Part shown: piece after piece, positions 12,411 through 26,811 of the stretch | How the letters are laid out: each line of letters begins with the position of its first letter | Numbering within the stretch: position 1 is the first letter of the stretch | Source: Apteryx mantelli | Lineage: Eukaryota; Chordata; Aves; Apterygiformes; Apterygidae | Direction of reading: 5' to 3' | Assembly (NCBI RefSeq): GCF_036417845.1 | Contig: NC_089991.1 | Location: forward strand, 12,617,001 to 12,681,000 | Length of the DNA stretch: 64,000 nt | Program-made: the position numbers and the translations under genes | The notes under the pieces: model-generated | Told to the model about the DNA's origin: nothing | The model's input: only the letters and a program-made list of their open reading frames with translations | Database searches by the model: none

Positions 12411-13439
12411 AGTTCATCTCCACAGATATTCTAGCTTCAGCCCTTAGCATCAATGTCACCATCAACTTCCTAGTATTGTCATTGTACAAATAGCCTCGCT
12501 GTTCTCAGCCTTGCAGAAAGTCAATTGCTTGAAATACAATTTTAAAAAGTCATTCCACTACTTTTTAAATGATGTCCAGAGAGAAATGAGTAGGAGTTTC
12601 AGGTTTTAGCAGGGATGGTGAGAAACAACAACAAATAGATAACACACTAGGCTACTGCAGGAGAAAGAAAAGACAGAAGTAGCCTCAACTAGTTCAGGCA
12701 GTCATTTTGTCCCCTGTGGGCTGAATGTATTTACACTCTTCTGCGCTTCTCTTGAGCCAAGCAAGAGCAGCTGGGCTACCCAGTGTGATCATTTACACTC
12801 TGCAATCAGCTAAATCAGGTTTTGTGGAAAATGGAGGTTTATTTCAGCTGCTCTGTGAATACAATACCTGAACTCAACCCTTGCTGGCACAAAAACTGAG
12901 AACCAGTCTGCAGCCCTTTCAGCATCACTCTTTCGAGCCTTATTCTCATACTCAGTGGCAATTTGAAATTAATCCACAGTCCTAAGGCGCAGGTGGGAGG
13001 TTTGCTGAGAAGTTGTGAACAATCCTGTTGCAGTCATGGGCTTGTGACTTGTGAAGACATCAAACAATTTCAAATTTTCAAAGCCAAAATGCTTCAAATA
13101 TTTCTCTACCAAGAACTTCTGAGGCTTCTGAGGAAAACTTTAAAAAGAAGATGTTTTGCTAAGAACTACAGAGTTTGCTTTGTTGGTAATATAGTTGTCA
13201 CTGTGAGCTGATATTGCCTAGCTAAGAAGGACCTGAGTTGTAAAAGAATCAGCTGTAAAAATTAGTTTTAAGGCCAAATGTATAATTGTTACCAAATGAA
13301 TAACGTAAAAAGGACTGTAAGGTTCCTGAACCGGGGAAGAATTCAACTGAGTGTAGGATTGAATTGTCCACAAGACGGCACTTCTATGCCCCGAATTTTA
13401 GAAGGCCAGGATGGAACAATGGCCTGACTGAAGGCTTTG

Positions 13440-13452
13440 AAAAAAAAAAAAA
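13440..13452. repeat. A13 homopolymer
   Basis: A run of 13 A with no recognisable retrocopy upstream, so it is not a processed-pseudogene tail. Confidence 0.8.
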
Positions 13453-16400
13453 GGTCTTTCTGTATGGGTATGGGAATAAGTGAGCAAAGGGAAGGAGACA
13501 TGTGACTTTGGACATGCAGGAGCGGGTCCGTTATTATCAGCTCCCTGACCATGAGCTAGATCTGTCAAGAAAGCCATCTCTACTATTTGATTTTCTTCTT
13601 TCTGGAAAGGAAAACAATACTTGAAATTTTTTGTTTTGTTCTGTGAAAAACATACTGAAGCTCTTATATTCATTTTTTAAAAACTGACAAAACATGGATT
13701 TTTCTCTAACTTACTATTTTAAAGAGAAAAATCGTTCTCTCTCCTTTTTAAGAGTGCTTTTGCCTATGCAGTCTTATAGAAAAGATATTTGCTCAATTGA
13801 GAGACATTGGTGAGAGCACCTGTTCCTGCTATAATTAGTGCTGCAATATTGTATGCAAAGTGGGAGACTCTCAGCAGGTTAAATTGGAGAAACCTCATTA
13901 CAGAGTATCTCAGAGGCTGTGGAAGCAGGAGGTATCAGGTTGCATTGTCTCAGGAAGACATGGGAATTGAACTGGGGTAAGAAAAATGTCCTACATGTTG
14001 AGTTATTTTAACCTGAAGAAAGGAGGAGCTGCTCCCACTGGCTTTGAAGTGGAGCTGATGTCTAGCCTTTTGTTCCCACTGTTTGTTTTCTAAATCTCTA
14101 AAATGAGAAAATATAAAAAAACTCTCTCTTTTTTGTTGCTCTAGTAAGAAAAATAGGTATATCCTCTTTGAATCAAACAAAATCCGATTTGTTCCATTTT
14201 TTTAAAGCAGTGGTCCCTGGATAATTGTTAGTCTGTCAGTTTGCGTGTCCAGTAATGATGAGAAGAGTAGCCAGATTAATGGATTTACTCTTTCAGTGAG
14301 ACACACTGTATGATTTAGCACTAATGGTACATATTCATCTCTGTGATAGGGCAATGTTTATTAGCTATCAAGGCAATAGTCTGTGTTGCATGGGTAAGTC
14401 TGGGGGTGTTGTACTTGCAAAAGAAATTGTGCTCATTATGTACCAACTCTGAATCACCATGGCTTTATAGTATCCTCTCTTCATTCTGCCAGAAGTACCA
14501 CAGATTGATTAAGAAATTACTGAGGCTGGAAGCCTTGAATTTTCAATTCATACATGTAGTGTCAGGAGAGCTTTCTTCAGATTCAGCCCAGCAATTTGGC
14601 ACAACAGCAAACTACTGGGAGAAAAAGGGTTGCCAATAGAGAAGTCTGAACCTCACAGCGGCAGCCCAGCTAACATTTCCTGAATGCTATTGCACTATAA
14701 ACTGAATCACTGTGGTGGCTGCAGGGCACTGTCTCATCTGGAAACACCCATCTCGCAGCAGTTACACAATTAACAGATATATCCCCAAATAATTCTCTGT
14801 CTGGGATTTTTCAATTTTTTTTTTTTTAATACAATTTCCTTCCTTAAAATTGGTCCAATGACTTTTAAAATCACACAGTGCCACCCAGGTTGGACAGGGT
14901 ACCCAAAACCTGATACGAGCCTTTCAGTGTTCCTCTCTGCACCACACGTATCCCTGCCTTGCTCTTTCTCGCTCCGCTGTGTGCAATAGCTGTGTGGGCC
15001 TGGGAGGCCTCGGCTGGCCAGATTTAGTCTGTCTGAACTTGCTGTGATTCAGGGCAGTCTGCTCATCAATACTTAATTCCTCCTTTGCTTGCCCAAGGCC
15101 TGCTCTGGTGTAATTCCAGCAGCAGCTATGCAGTTACTCCCCGGCTCTGCCACTGCCGCCTGCTGTATAGTTGACAGCGTATTAGTGCACTGGTCAACTC
15201 CCCCCAGCAAGATCACTCCCCAGCCCCTCTCATTAGGACTGAGACACTGACCAACCATTTTGCTTCTTGAATTTTGGCTGGTGTCAAGCTACAGTGTAGT
15301 TTTAAAAAGAATGAATTTAGCTGCATCTTAAGACATGTTTTTAATCTTATCTGAAGATAGTCAGGGAACACTCACATACTTTTCTCTGCTCTTCCTCCTG
15401 GAGAACTTCACTTTTCCAGGGGAACTTAATAGTTGGAAAAGTCAGTAGAGTACCACCAAAGGCTGAAGCAGTACGGCTCCAGGAAAGGCATCTTGCCTAG
15501 AGGTTTTGGTAGTAGACGTTTGCAAGCGTTTGGAAATGTTTTCTAGATGTACAGATTGAATGAAACTCTTTGTTAATTTGCATCACAAATGGCAAAAGGG
15601 AAACAGCCACACACTCACTTGTATGTCCTCTTTCTGCCCAGTGAATGGATGGATAGGAAGGCAGATGTCCTACATGCCATCTCCATCCCCTGTTCTCAGA
15701 ATAGACTGCAAAAGTGGACAGTGTTGTCTACGTACTTACTGGGCAAGTGACAATTTCCCGACAAATCCTATACCTTAGTCATCACCATCAGAAAAGGATC
15801 TTTCTTCTTGGGTTTTCTCTTGTAATAAACAAGTATTCAGAAAAGCCTTCAGCTCATTACCTCTTCCCTGTGGGCCTTCTCATTCTGTTTGGCCAGCTCT
15901 TAGGACTGCAGGCTCAGTCCTTTTCTCCTCAGGACTTTCAACAGTGTTTGAGGAATGGGCTGAATGGAGCCATCTGAGTTAAAATCAGAGAAAAATAACA
16001 ATAGTAACCCATGGACCTCTGATTGTCTCTTTGTTTTCAGATCACTCAGATTTGAGTTTCCTTGTATGCCATCCTACCAAATAAAGGTCAACCTTGACTT
16101 AGCAGAGAACTCTTAAGCCTCATGCTTATGCACAGTTGTAACTAGATCAGATCAATAAACAGAATTCTTTTATTTTTCTTTCTTTTTCTTTCAGAAGTCA
16201 ATACTTTTCAGACTTTCCATCAATCTAGAAATGCCATGATAAATCAACTGCTTGGAAAAATTGCCATTTAAGTACAATGAGATCAACTTTTTTGTTCTGG
16301 AATTGCTAACTGACATTGTGGCCATTTGACAGAGTGTGGAAATATCTGCTAATGGCCTTTCTTTAGTCTCTGTGGAAATAAGAACTTCTGGCCCTTCAAG

Positions 16401-19102
16401 CCCAAAAGGCATTAAGCATCCCAAACTAAGAGATATTTAGACTCCTCACAAACTGATTTAAGACAGTGACTGGAATCTAAATATATCTCAGAGGGGTGCC
16501 CACATCAGAAGAGAAAGGAGTTTTGCAAAGCAGGGTTACCTTCTGTGAAAACAAGTGTTCAGTAAGGGGGTGCATGAGGTCTGGAGTCCTGTTCAAGAAA
16601 GTCCATGAAAGGTTTGCCGATCTAACAAACAGTTGAACCATCCAGTGAGTAAAAATGCCAGCCTAAGTGCTAGGTAAATTCTTTGTTTCTTTTCCATTGT
16701 GGACAGCTACGTCTCTATAAATCTTTGTATAAACATTGTCCACTTGGATGTGGTAAGGAAATAATACCTTTATTTTCTTTTGGCTTAATATGTCTATACT
16801 GCCTTCAAGTGCTCACCCAAATTCCTGTCTTGAGATCTAGTAATGCAGGGCTCCGAGAGGCACTGTGGTATAACAAGGACATGGGCAATTCAGATGAACC
16901 TGCAGAGAACTCGTGACAATGTGTAATTGTGTCTGAGTGCAAAATAGAGCCAGCAGCTGAAGCACAGCTTTTGAAAAATATTCAGAGAAACTAAATCTCT
17001 GTGGTAGGTGGCTGAGCAAGTAGCAAATTGCAAAGATTTGAAATAATAAAGGATTTATGAAATTTAACACACTAGGCAATTCACCAAGGCAACAAGATCG
17101 ACATTCTTCCAGGAAATTAGCTTTGCTGGAAGATACCAAACTGATGACCCTCATTTCTAATCTTTTCCATTTAGGCACAGAGTGAAGATTGCAGGAACTG
17201 TAGTTGTGCAGGATCCCTCACATGAACACCAGCTCCTTTATACCTTCCGTAGAAATAGAGCTACCGATGTGGCTTAATTTGCACTGGCACTTTTTTTTTT
17301 CATCTAAACATTTTTCTCTTGCTAACACAATGGAGAACTTGCCCTCTAGGGGCAGCTGAATTATGTTGTCAGCTTACATTATTGTCTTGCTTCTACTTTT
17401 TCCATATTAGTTAAATGATGACTGTGGACCCAAATAGAGCCTTTGAACTCACATGGCCTAGTGTCTGACCATGGTCACAGCCAAAGGCTTGTGATGCTCT
17501 GTGCTCTCCAGTCCACTAAGGATGCCCAGATCTTCTGCTTCTGATTTCAGCCAGAATGAGGCACTAGGAGCTTGACAGCCAATTTCCACTTCATGGCAAG
17601 TTGCACAAGCCTGGATCACTTCAGGCAGCAATGATGCAGGCACCTTCCCTACCTCCCAGTTTTGGATGCACACGTGGTACTTGCCAGATCACATTACTCA
17701 GCCTTTGGATTGTTGCAGCTCACCATCCAGTCCTGGAAATGTCACTAGCATTATGCAGTGAAGATGTTCATAAAAACCTAAAGTAGTGCTGAATTATAAA
17801 CAGGAAAGACAGCATATTCACAGCTGAAACCAGGGATCACTGAGGGAACCTGAGCAGACTGTAGGAATTGAAGACACCTCAGGCCCAGGACAGGATTTCT
17901 GTGACTGATACACGCTAGACAAGCCCAGCAGCTACAGTGTCATTTGGAGCACAAAGAGCACCAGGGTCGAATTTTTCCCCTCAGCCTGATTCCCCCAAGG
18001 CTGTTAAACAGTAACTGGTCAACATTTCCTCATTCTTGGAGCAGGAAAGGGCTTACCTTTTGATTTTCTCTTTCAGTGGTCTCAGTCTCTTTTTGGCACA
18101 GCAAAACAAATAAAATACACGATATTAAGTTTAACTGATATGGGTAGAAACCCCAGAGAAGGAAGGATGGAAGTACAAAGTAGGGATTTTTTCAGTTGTA
18201 TCACATCTCACAGCAGAAGAGGGAGTGTATGTTACATTTGTGGCACTTGGAGTAATAACAAAGAAGGAACTAAACTTGAATTTTCCAAAAATAAGGTGGC
18301 ACTTTGACTGTAGAATCCACTTTCCCCCTTTTTTAGAGGCTTCACATTTATCTCCCTGTAGAATAGGAGCAAGTCCAAGATGTGAAATGTTTGAGAGAGA
18401 AATATTAGGCAAATAATGCCTATTTGTGAGATGGGCTACCTCCTTCCCAGTCACCTCTAATTCAGAGATTACTGTTTGGTCTTCCTATATTTAAATATTG
18501 TATATCAGTGTGTGGAATAAAAGCATCAGAACTAACTGGCATATTGCAGACCATACTGTTTAAGTGGCTGGTTGTATTTGGATTATTATACAATATGATC
18601 CCTGTGTAACCTGAACTCTAGTTTATCCAATCTAGTTTTTACAATAAAAACAATAATCTGAGTCATACCAGCTCCCAGTACAGTGGTCACTGCACAAGGA
18701 CAATGTTTCTTCAGATGGAACAATTAAAACCTACCCCAGAGAGGTTAATTGCTGTATTTGAGGAGAGCTTAACACACTGATAAGAGAATGAGTCTAAGTG
18801 GAGTGAAAGGCCATTGAAATGCATCTAAACAATTCAAATGAAGTGGAGTTCAAAAATTTCTAGGAAAGTCTTGTTTTTTTCTATGGCATAGGGGATGCAA
18901 ATTCATGGGAAGAGCCCCCTGGTTGTCAAGTTAAGGTAATTTGATTGTGTAATCACTTCAGAGCAACCATCCTCAATAAATAAATCTACTGATATCCTGT
19001 GAAGTGAATATGAAATCATGTGTGTGTTGAAGCAGGAATAAAAGAACAACTTCTAAAACCCTTTTCTAAAAATCTCTTTTTCCCTCCAGTAATTATTGGA
19101 TT

Positions 19103-19159
19103 ATTATTGAAGGTAAAGCTATTACTGAAGGTATTGGGTATTACTGAAGGTAAAAAGCT
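19103..19159 (+). repeat. Three-copy tandem repeat, about 18-20 bp unit
   Basis: Copies begin at 19103, 19121 and 19140, sharing the core att(a)(t/c)tgaaggta. The first and third copies both end in aagct. The neighbouring copies differ slightly, so the expansion is not recent. Confidence 0.8.
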
Positions 19160-22100
19160 CCTTGAATAAAAGATTTGGCACTCCAAATCATTCCAATTTG
19201 TCATGCATGCTAATAGGATCCTTTATAAAATGTTTTTATGAAATATAGCAGAACTGCAAATGACCCACCTTGAATTAAAATAAGTCACCAAAGCAGATTT
19301 TTATTTCTTACAATAACTTGGATGATAAACTAAGATGATTCATCTTTAATTATGGAATTGAAACACTATCTTAAATGAATTTGAGTAATGTAGCTTGATC
19401 ACCTCACTAATGGATTTTCAGGAGCATGCAAAAGAATGATTTTCCCTCATAAAACTAATAATCCTGGAAAACTGTGGTATTCCATCCAAAAGGGATATCT
19501 CTAGGAAAAGCACAACTACTGAAAGCTGGATTCCAACAGATCTGCATCCTTGGCCGCCTGATTTCCAATTCATGTGATAGTAACCCCAGCTCTCCCCATG
19601 AATCCTGCCATGAATAACCTCTGGTGGGCCAGCTGCATTTGGGAGCTTTGTCCAAGCCCATTGGTCTGCAGGCAATGTGCCAACCGGCCCGTTGGCTGCT
19701 GCCTCTCAAAATGGACAACAAAAGCTGTCTGCTTTTTCCTTTAGTGGGACTAACAACTTGACTCTCTTCTGCTCAGCTTCTAATTCTCTTAAATGTGAGA
19801 GAACTTGAATGTCTTTCCAGACTTCGAAATGTGGAAGTCAACAAATTCAGATTTATTGGGGTGGCAATAGACCATCAATGTGAGCAAATAAGTTGCATTT
19901 GCTTGAGGAAACCAGGCTAAAACATGCAACTGTATCATTATTGTATCTGTTAATGGCTTTCAAATACTAGAGTACTGATGCTTGACCTAATTTCCCTCCC
20001 CAGCCCTCCAATGGTAGTAAAAATGAGGATGCTCTCAGGATGGTTGCCTGGAATGATCCCGCTGGGCTCAGTCTGTGATGTCTCTTCCTGCACACTCCTC
20101 TGTGCTGGCAGGCTGGGACACACGGCAGCAGGTAGTCACACAGCGAAGTGCTCCAGCAGTCCCTCCTACCTGATCAGCACCTAGCTGCTCTTTCATCTAT
20201 CACAGCTGGACAAAAAATTATGTTCCTTGCAAACCTTGGCATTCTAAAGGTGGGTGCTGAAGAAAGAAAAGGAAGCGATGTATGCATCTGTCCCAGGGAA
20301 ATTCTAGGCAGTCTGAGAAAGTATGTTGCTAAATGAGTATCTTAACTTTTGCTTTCTAGGAAATCAAAATGCAACAAGGTTTTGCATACACTTACATATC
20401 AGGCAAAGGAAAGGTTTGCAAATAAAGCCAGATCTGGGTACCAACCCTCAGGACAAATGTTCTGGAATAAACAGGGACCAAACCTGCGTATCAGGGAGCC
20501 ACTCCATCAAGGAGGGAGGATGTGGGTTTGTCTCAGCCTGAGCTGTGTTGCTCCCTTTGCTGCATGTGAAAGGTTAAAAAAAAATGCATCAGTCTGGGCT
20601 CCTTATCACAATCCTCTCCCAATGCTCTCTTTGCTCTGCATGTGGCAATGAGTGAAGCTCCTCCAAAGCTGGCAGTCTCCCTGTGCCCTCCCAGCTGAGG
20701 AGGGAGTGGGTGAACCTTGGAGGTAGCAGCATGCCACCGTTCTGTCCTTTCCCTTATGGACTTCCTTTCAGGGGACGTCTTAGGTGAGCAAGTCCTACTG
20801 TCCCCAGCATAGTTCTGACCCAGGTGACAAGCTGAGTAATTCCCACTTCAGATGCCTTGCTCCACTCACAAAGCTTACTGTAACCTATGAAAACATCCCC
20901 CTAAAGGTGCCACTGTAGGAACGGGGCTTTTCGTCTGGCAACTGGGAGGAGGCAGCCAGGTGGAAGGGAAGACATGGATGGCAGGACTGCTTGCCAGGCA
21001 CTCTGCGACTGCCCACAGCCATGGTGACTTCAGATAAACAAAGCCATGAATAATTCAGTATCTTTTACCTTGCTGTGATGAAACAGTCATTTGCTGAGTC
21101 TCCCTTGCTGAGAAATGACTGGGAGCCACTAAGCTGTCAGGCAACACTTAATTGAAGAAGGGATTTGGGGGATTAGCCAAATCAATAATCTGGCCAGATC
21201 AATACTGTCATATTTAAACAGCATCTGAAGATACTGTTTGATGGCACAGAGTGCCAATTTGGGAAAATTATCTGTCTGTTAGAGTTTGGACCATGTCTTC
21301 ATCTCATTTTATGACATTTCCCCATGGTCTGGCCCTTTGTGGAAATAAATCATTATTCTGGAAGCTTGTTTATAATGTTTTCTCACAGTCTGAATTCATA
21401 ATGCTGAAATGCTTTCCCAGAGATCTTATGAATGTTGTGAGAGCTGATTCCATAGACTCACCTATATAGAAAATCCAGAGAAGGCCAGTGTGCAGTTAAT
21501 CTCCTAATTTTCTGCTGCCACTGCTAAAAAAAGTTAGATGACTCTTCTTCCCAGACTGCAATCTTTATTTTTTCTTTTTTCCCCTCTTCCTTGTCTCTGT
21601 AATTAGGTGAAATTTTGGAGGTGGGGGTTATGTTAAATAATATTTGTAATGAAAAATGGTATCCTTGAGTATAGTTTTGAAGGTTTTATATAAAAAGCTA
21701 TTTTATGCTGTTGGTTGAGAAATTACTTCAAAAGTGCTGACATTTATAGGGATGTGCACTGGGCATGTCACTTAGGGACATACTGAAAAAGGCACCAACA
21801 TCCAGAATGTCAGTCCTGGAAACCCCTGCTCCTTGTTTGGTGGAAGAGATTCAGCAGCAGCAGCAAAGCAAATCCTCAGCCAACAGCATGTGCTGTGAGG
21901 TCGCTTGAGCTGCAGTAAAACCTTCATTCCTGGGAGACAACCACTCTGGGCATGTACACATCAAGGTAGCTAGCTGAAGGCAGCTGAGATGCTGCACCAC
22001 ATCTGCTAGCATATCTTACTAGAAAAAATCTACATGCTTGCCTAGTAGCCCTGGAGATTGCAAGTCACTCCAGTACTATGCTGATGACAGCTGTACTGAG

Positions 22101-23957
22101 AATTATGGGGATGTTTGAAATGAGCCCCATTTCCTTCTGATTGCACAAATGTGCTATTTCACAAATGCTTCCCACAAAATGGCCCCATTTTGAAATACTA
22201 GATGATGAGCTGTCTGCTAAATGGCCCAAATAGCAGCTATGTCTCCTGCCAAGCAATTGAAAACTTTGAAACACATCCCATGAATGGTAGCAAAGCAAGC
22301 ATTGCGCTTTGGGTAAAAGAACACGGGCCTGAAGGAGCAGCCAGTTCCTAGTGCTAACCTGGCTCCTCATCATGGCCCTCTTCATGATACTCTTTTCAGA
22401 CTATCAGACAGAGTCCTTCTGGAGACTCTATCTCGTCCACCCATTGCTCCTCCTTACAGTTTAAGTGATCACAAGGTGGTAGAATTGAAGTTGTGCCCCA
22501 AGAATTAAGTTTTCTTGTCAGAACAGGAAAGAAATACCACTGTGTTCCAGACAAAAATCAAAAAAACACTTGACAAAAGTGAAACCATTGCATTGTTGCT
22601 TTTTTTCTAAGTAGAAGGACATTCTCTTTTTTGGCATCAGTTGGATTGGAAAGTGGTACTTACAGTCTTGGAGACCGTTAGCAAAGGATATTTACAGTAT
22701 TTGCTCACACGGAGCATGCAGAACCCCCAAGTTTCTGAAGTGTACAGCTTCACGCTGGGTAGCTCATTCAGAGAAACTGATGTTTGAGCAATTGGATTTC
22801 CCATGCCTTAATTTTATTATTGTAGGAAGATTATCTTCTGTTTATCACACTGTCTCCACCAGAGGGAGAAATTCACTGAGCAGTAATGGTCCTTATTTCT
22901 AGGATTATGTGAGATTGAGGCACTGTTCCTCAGAATATTTGCTGCAGTAAGAAATTAGGAGATTTTGAGGCAAAGTGCATGCAAAGATGCAAGTTCCCAA
23001 GAGCCCTCACATTTCATTTCCTTTTAGGCTTTTTGTTTGCATAGGGCATTTACTGGTCAAGCCAATAGCATCTACCAGTGGAGGCAAAATCATGGTGCCT
23101 CTAGGCTGTGACCCTGTTTCTGTCAGTGGCCTGAACCGCCCCTGGGGAGGAAGGCATGGGAAACGTGCTAAGGGTAACAAATTATAGTCTCGGTATGTGC
23201 TCTGCAAATGTTTTTCTTTTTTTCCAGAAAATTCAGGAGAGCTCTTATTTAAAAAAAAAAGCTGAGGAGCCACTAAATTAGCTGATTCAGTCCCAGGGCA
23301 GATTGGATTTTTGCTACCAAACAGACATTTGTTTTGCCTCTTCAGCTCTCCAGCATGGCAATTCCACCTCCTTTCCTGGCGAACTGTCCCAGAGCTTGCT
23401 GTTCTCCCCGTTCAGATAGTGCCTGATGCTATTAAACAGCGACAAGAAGGGAAAGAACTGGTTGCTGTTTCTAACTGAGCTTAAAGGCAGCATTAATTAC
23501 TTCTATTTCTCTGTCATGACAGAAGGTTGTTGCCATCCTGTAGATAGGGCTGAATGTCTAATAGGTTGTTTTCTCCTTGATGCGCACGCACTTCCTGCTT
23601 GTTTTTAAATAATAACCTCGGTGCCCTTTTTAGAATTCAACCACTTTGCCATTAAGTAGTAAACAAACTACTTCTGCTCTCAGCATGATGATCTACACTT
23701 CCAAGACATGTTGATAATAAATGTTACACGCATTCTTCTGTCAAAGATATTAAATCACAGAAAAAATCTGCACAAAAATAAGTAAGTGAGAGATGTATTC
23801 AGAAGGTGAGGAGAAGGGCAGCTCTGAGGGAAGAGGGTTTGGAATACTAGTTTTTAGCAATGATGGATCAGCAACTTTGGTCCTCGAGCTCCACTTTTTG
23901 TGGTGTCAAGAAAAATAATTGATAGTTCTAATCTCCTCAGGTTTATAGCATGATTTA

Positions 23958-23982
23958 TACACACACACAGACATACATACGC
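23958..23982. repeat. (CA)n/(CATA)n short microsatellite
   Basis: An acacacacac run followed by acatacata units. Confidence 0.75.
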
Positions 23983-26122
23983 AAACAAGTATGTCAGGCA
24001 AGGCTGATGGGGGATGGATATTGGTCTTGGTATAGGTCTATGTGAATGTATTTAATACATTTTGTATGGCAGGTATTATTTGGTTCCTAGCAACAGCTGA
24101 AAGAGAGAAGCAGTGCAAATTTCAGGCACAAACCCAAGCAAAAGTTGAGCAGGAATGGATGACTCCAGAGTGGTCAGACGCTTCACTACTTCAGATTTCA
24201 GCAACAGGAACGCTGGCAAAGGGTTGCAGAGACACAGGATGCATGTAAAACCAAGGGACCCTCGTACCCCTGCAGTGTGGGACAAGCATTCCCTATATTT
24301 TTTTCCCTATCCTGCCCGAATGCTGGAAATCCTGTACTGAGACATGGAAGTGTGGACTCAAGTTCTGTTGGTAGGATCTTAGCAGGATTTCTATTTTGGT
24401 CAGAAAATGAGAAAAATAGAAGAAAAGGGAAATCAAGGCAGGACCAAGGAAAAGAGAGGTAGTAGGTGCATTTAGGGAGCCAAACGATGACAGAGATGTA
24501 TAGGGTATGTACATAAATGTGGAAGGAAGATGTAATGACATTCTTTTCACAAGTGTATGACTCCATGAGAAGGGCAGTCTCCTGGAATATTTCTGATTAC
24601 GTGTGGCTAGTGAAAAAGACAACTCCTTTCCTCTTCAGCACACCCCTAAAAAGCAAGGGTGCCTTTTGCCTTAATGCCACTATCTCACAATAGTTTGATG
24701 CAACTAGCTTTTAAAGCAGCTCAAGTTTGCTTACATCAGATATTGTAAAACTGTGATTTTAATCTTTTCTCCTAAGTGATTCCCACCTCCTCTTCTATCA
24801 GAAGATTTTTGTCTTCTGATACCTTAGGTAGTTTAGCCAGGACCATTTTTTCAAATGATTATCTCTGTCTTCTTCCATCGTTCATTTTCTCATACTTACA
24901 TGTTTATTGGTTTTGCATCTCCCTAGTAGGACCTTTATTAATAGCCTGTGCAGCACTCTTCATTCTGGTGACTCTTCCTGTCCATTTCGTATGCCCAGTC
25001 CTGTAGCTAACATTTTGAGAACACAGTTAAATTATTTGGGATTATGCATAAATGCAGTGCTGTCTGGTCTGGGGTTTGGTTTTGTTGTCATTGCTATAAC
25101 AAGGAGATAAATATAATCACTCAAACAAAAAAAGTAGTTGTCATTGAGTTCAGAGAAAAAGCGGAGTAATCAGCTCCTGGGTATAGATAGAGGCAAAAAG
25201 AAGACAGAGTCAATTGTGCAAAAGTTCAGGTTTTTATCATTTTCATTTCGCTGCAAGGCATTCTGTGGGCTTCTCTTTCTCCTTTCTAGAAACCCAGATC
25301 CTGCACTATGTGTAGAAAAGGCATGATCCAAAAAGAGTCTTAAGCATGAGCCTGACTTTAATATGAGCAAGCATCTTGAAACATGCAAATGAACAGGGCT
25401 TCTACTTCCCTACTGCATTCAAGCTGTGCTGATGATTACTGTTTTTAAAATGGGAACAGCTGGGCTGAAAACTATATAGATATCAGGTATTAATACAATA
25501 TTTCATTGCTTGAACTACATTTCCAAACAAAATTACTGGGATATATTTTTCTAAATATATAATAAAATTTTAAGACATATAAGACTTCATTTTGGTTTGT
25601 GTATAAATCAGGTGTAAATTACATGCTATTGAGTTTTTAATTGTCTTAAACAGTCAGATTTTATCTTTGCAGGAATGTTCACTTTTTCCCTTTTTAAGTT
25701 GCAGCAGTTACATTATTGAAGGTATGTTTCTGAACTATCACACTCTATCAACAAAATTAGGAGATAATTCTTATCTATAGCTCAGTTTCAAAATTATGCC
25801 GAACAATCCCATTTTTGTCATTATGTAATCACATGCAGTTCTTAAAAGTTCCTCTTTATACTTTAGGGCATTTTCAGCATACAAGGGAAACAAATTACAC
25901 AATCTAGGGAGGCAAAGAGGCAGCTGGGAACCATAAACATTGCATTCTTATAGTAGCTGAATTACTGACCCATTTTCAAGCCCTAGGCAAGTCACAGAAG
26001 TTTTTACATTTCATTTGTCATTATTAATGGTCTTTCTTTGTCATATAAGGGAGCAGAAAGGAGAAAAATTGTTTTTACTTTCTCTTTGGAAATTATTCGA
26101 AGCTATCTCTGTTTTCTGTGTT

Positions 26123-26141
26123 TGCCCACACTTTGTGGGCA
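26123..26141. repeat. 8-bp perfect inverted repeat, 3-nt loop
   Basis: TGCCCACA at 26123-26130, loop ctt, TGTGGGCA at 26134-26141. Confidence 0.85.
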
Positions 26142-26760
26142 TGTATCCTCACCAGCATTTCACTGAATCTTAGCTAGCCTCTGAAATAAATTTCATATCT
26201 TGATAAGAAATGGCTCCTCTACAACACTAATATTTTAGGGTCAGTTTTCACTTAAAACAAAGACTATTTGAATGTTAACCTGAGAAAACCCAGAGCATAT
26301 GTGCATGAATACTGGCCCATGGGGTAGGTGCTCACTCAGCATGATGGGAAAATCCAGGGCAGGTTCAAACCTCTGCTCTGACAGCTCCGGCCCAGACATC
26401 CGAATCTGTTTACCACAGAAATATTTTAAGTGCCAGACATTGGCTACCATGGAATTAATGTCAAAAACTCTCCTAATAAAGCTAATCTGCTCTGTAGTAA
26501 TAATTGAAATAATATAGGAATAGGGACTTGAACCTGATCTCACACATGCTAGGGTAAGACCCAGAGCACTGAGTGGTTGACTGTTCTTGGAGAGGAACAG
26601 AGTCCTCTTATGTGCCCCTCAGAAAACCACCCTGAAACTGAGAAATCTTTGCCTAATAAGCGTTTAATCAAAATGAGTATATTCCTATGAAAGGTTTTGA
26701 GTTCAAGGACTTGACATTTTCTTCTCTATTAACCACCCCCCCAGATTCTTCTAATGCATT

Positions 26761-26811
26761 CTCCCTTCCCTTCCCTTCCCTTCCCTTCCCTCCCCCCCCC
26801 CTTCCCTTCTT
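26761..26811. repeat. (TTCCC)n microsatellite with C-run
   Basis: Tandem TTCCC units are followed by a run of C and more TTCCC. The complementary strand has GGGAA repeats, which meet the G-quadruplex pattern with 2-nt loops. Confidence 0.9.

Larger units (their letters stand above)
12411..26760. other. Long intergenic stretch, no gene seen
   Basis: Over 14 kb of AT-rich sequence with only short chance frames. It contains the tandem repeat at 19103-19159, a few homopolymers (A13 at 13440, T-run near 14818) and the hairpin at 26123. No LINE, LTR or RNA gene was recognised. Confidence 0.65.

Noticed and set aside
13440..13452. A13 run as a retrocopy tail
   Set aside because: The sequence upstream shows no coding homology or flanking target duplication.
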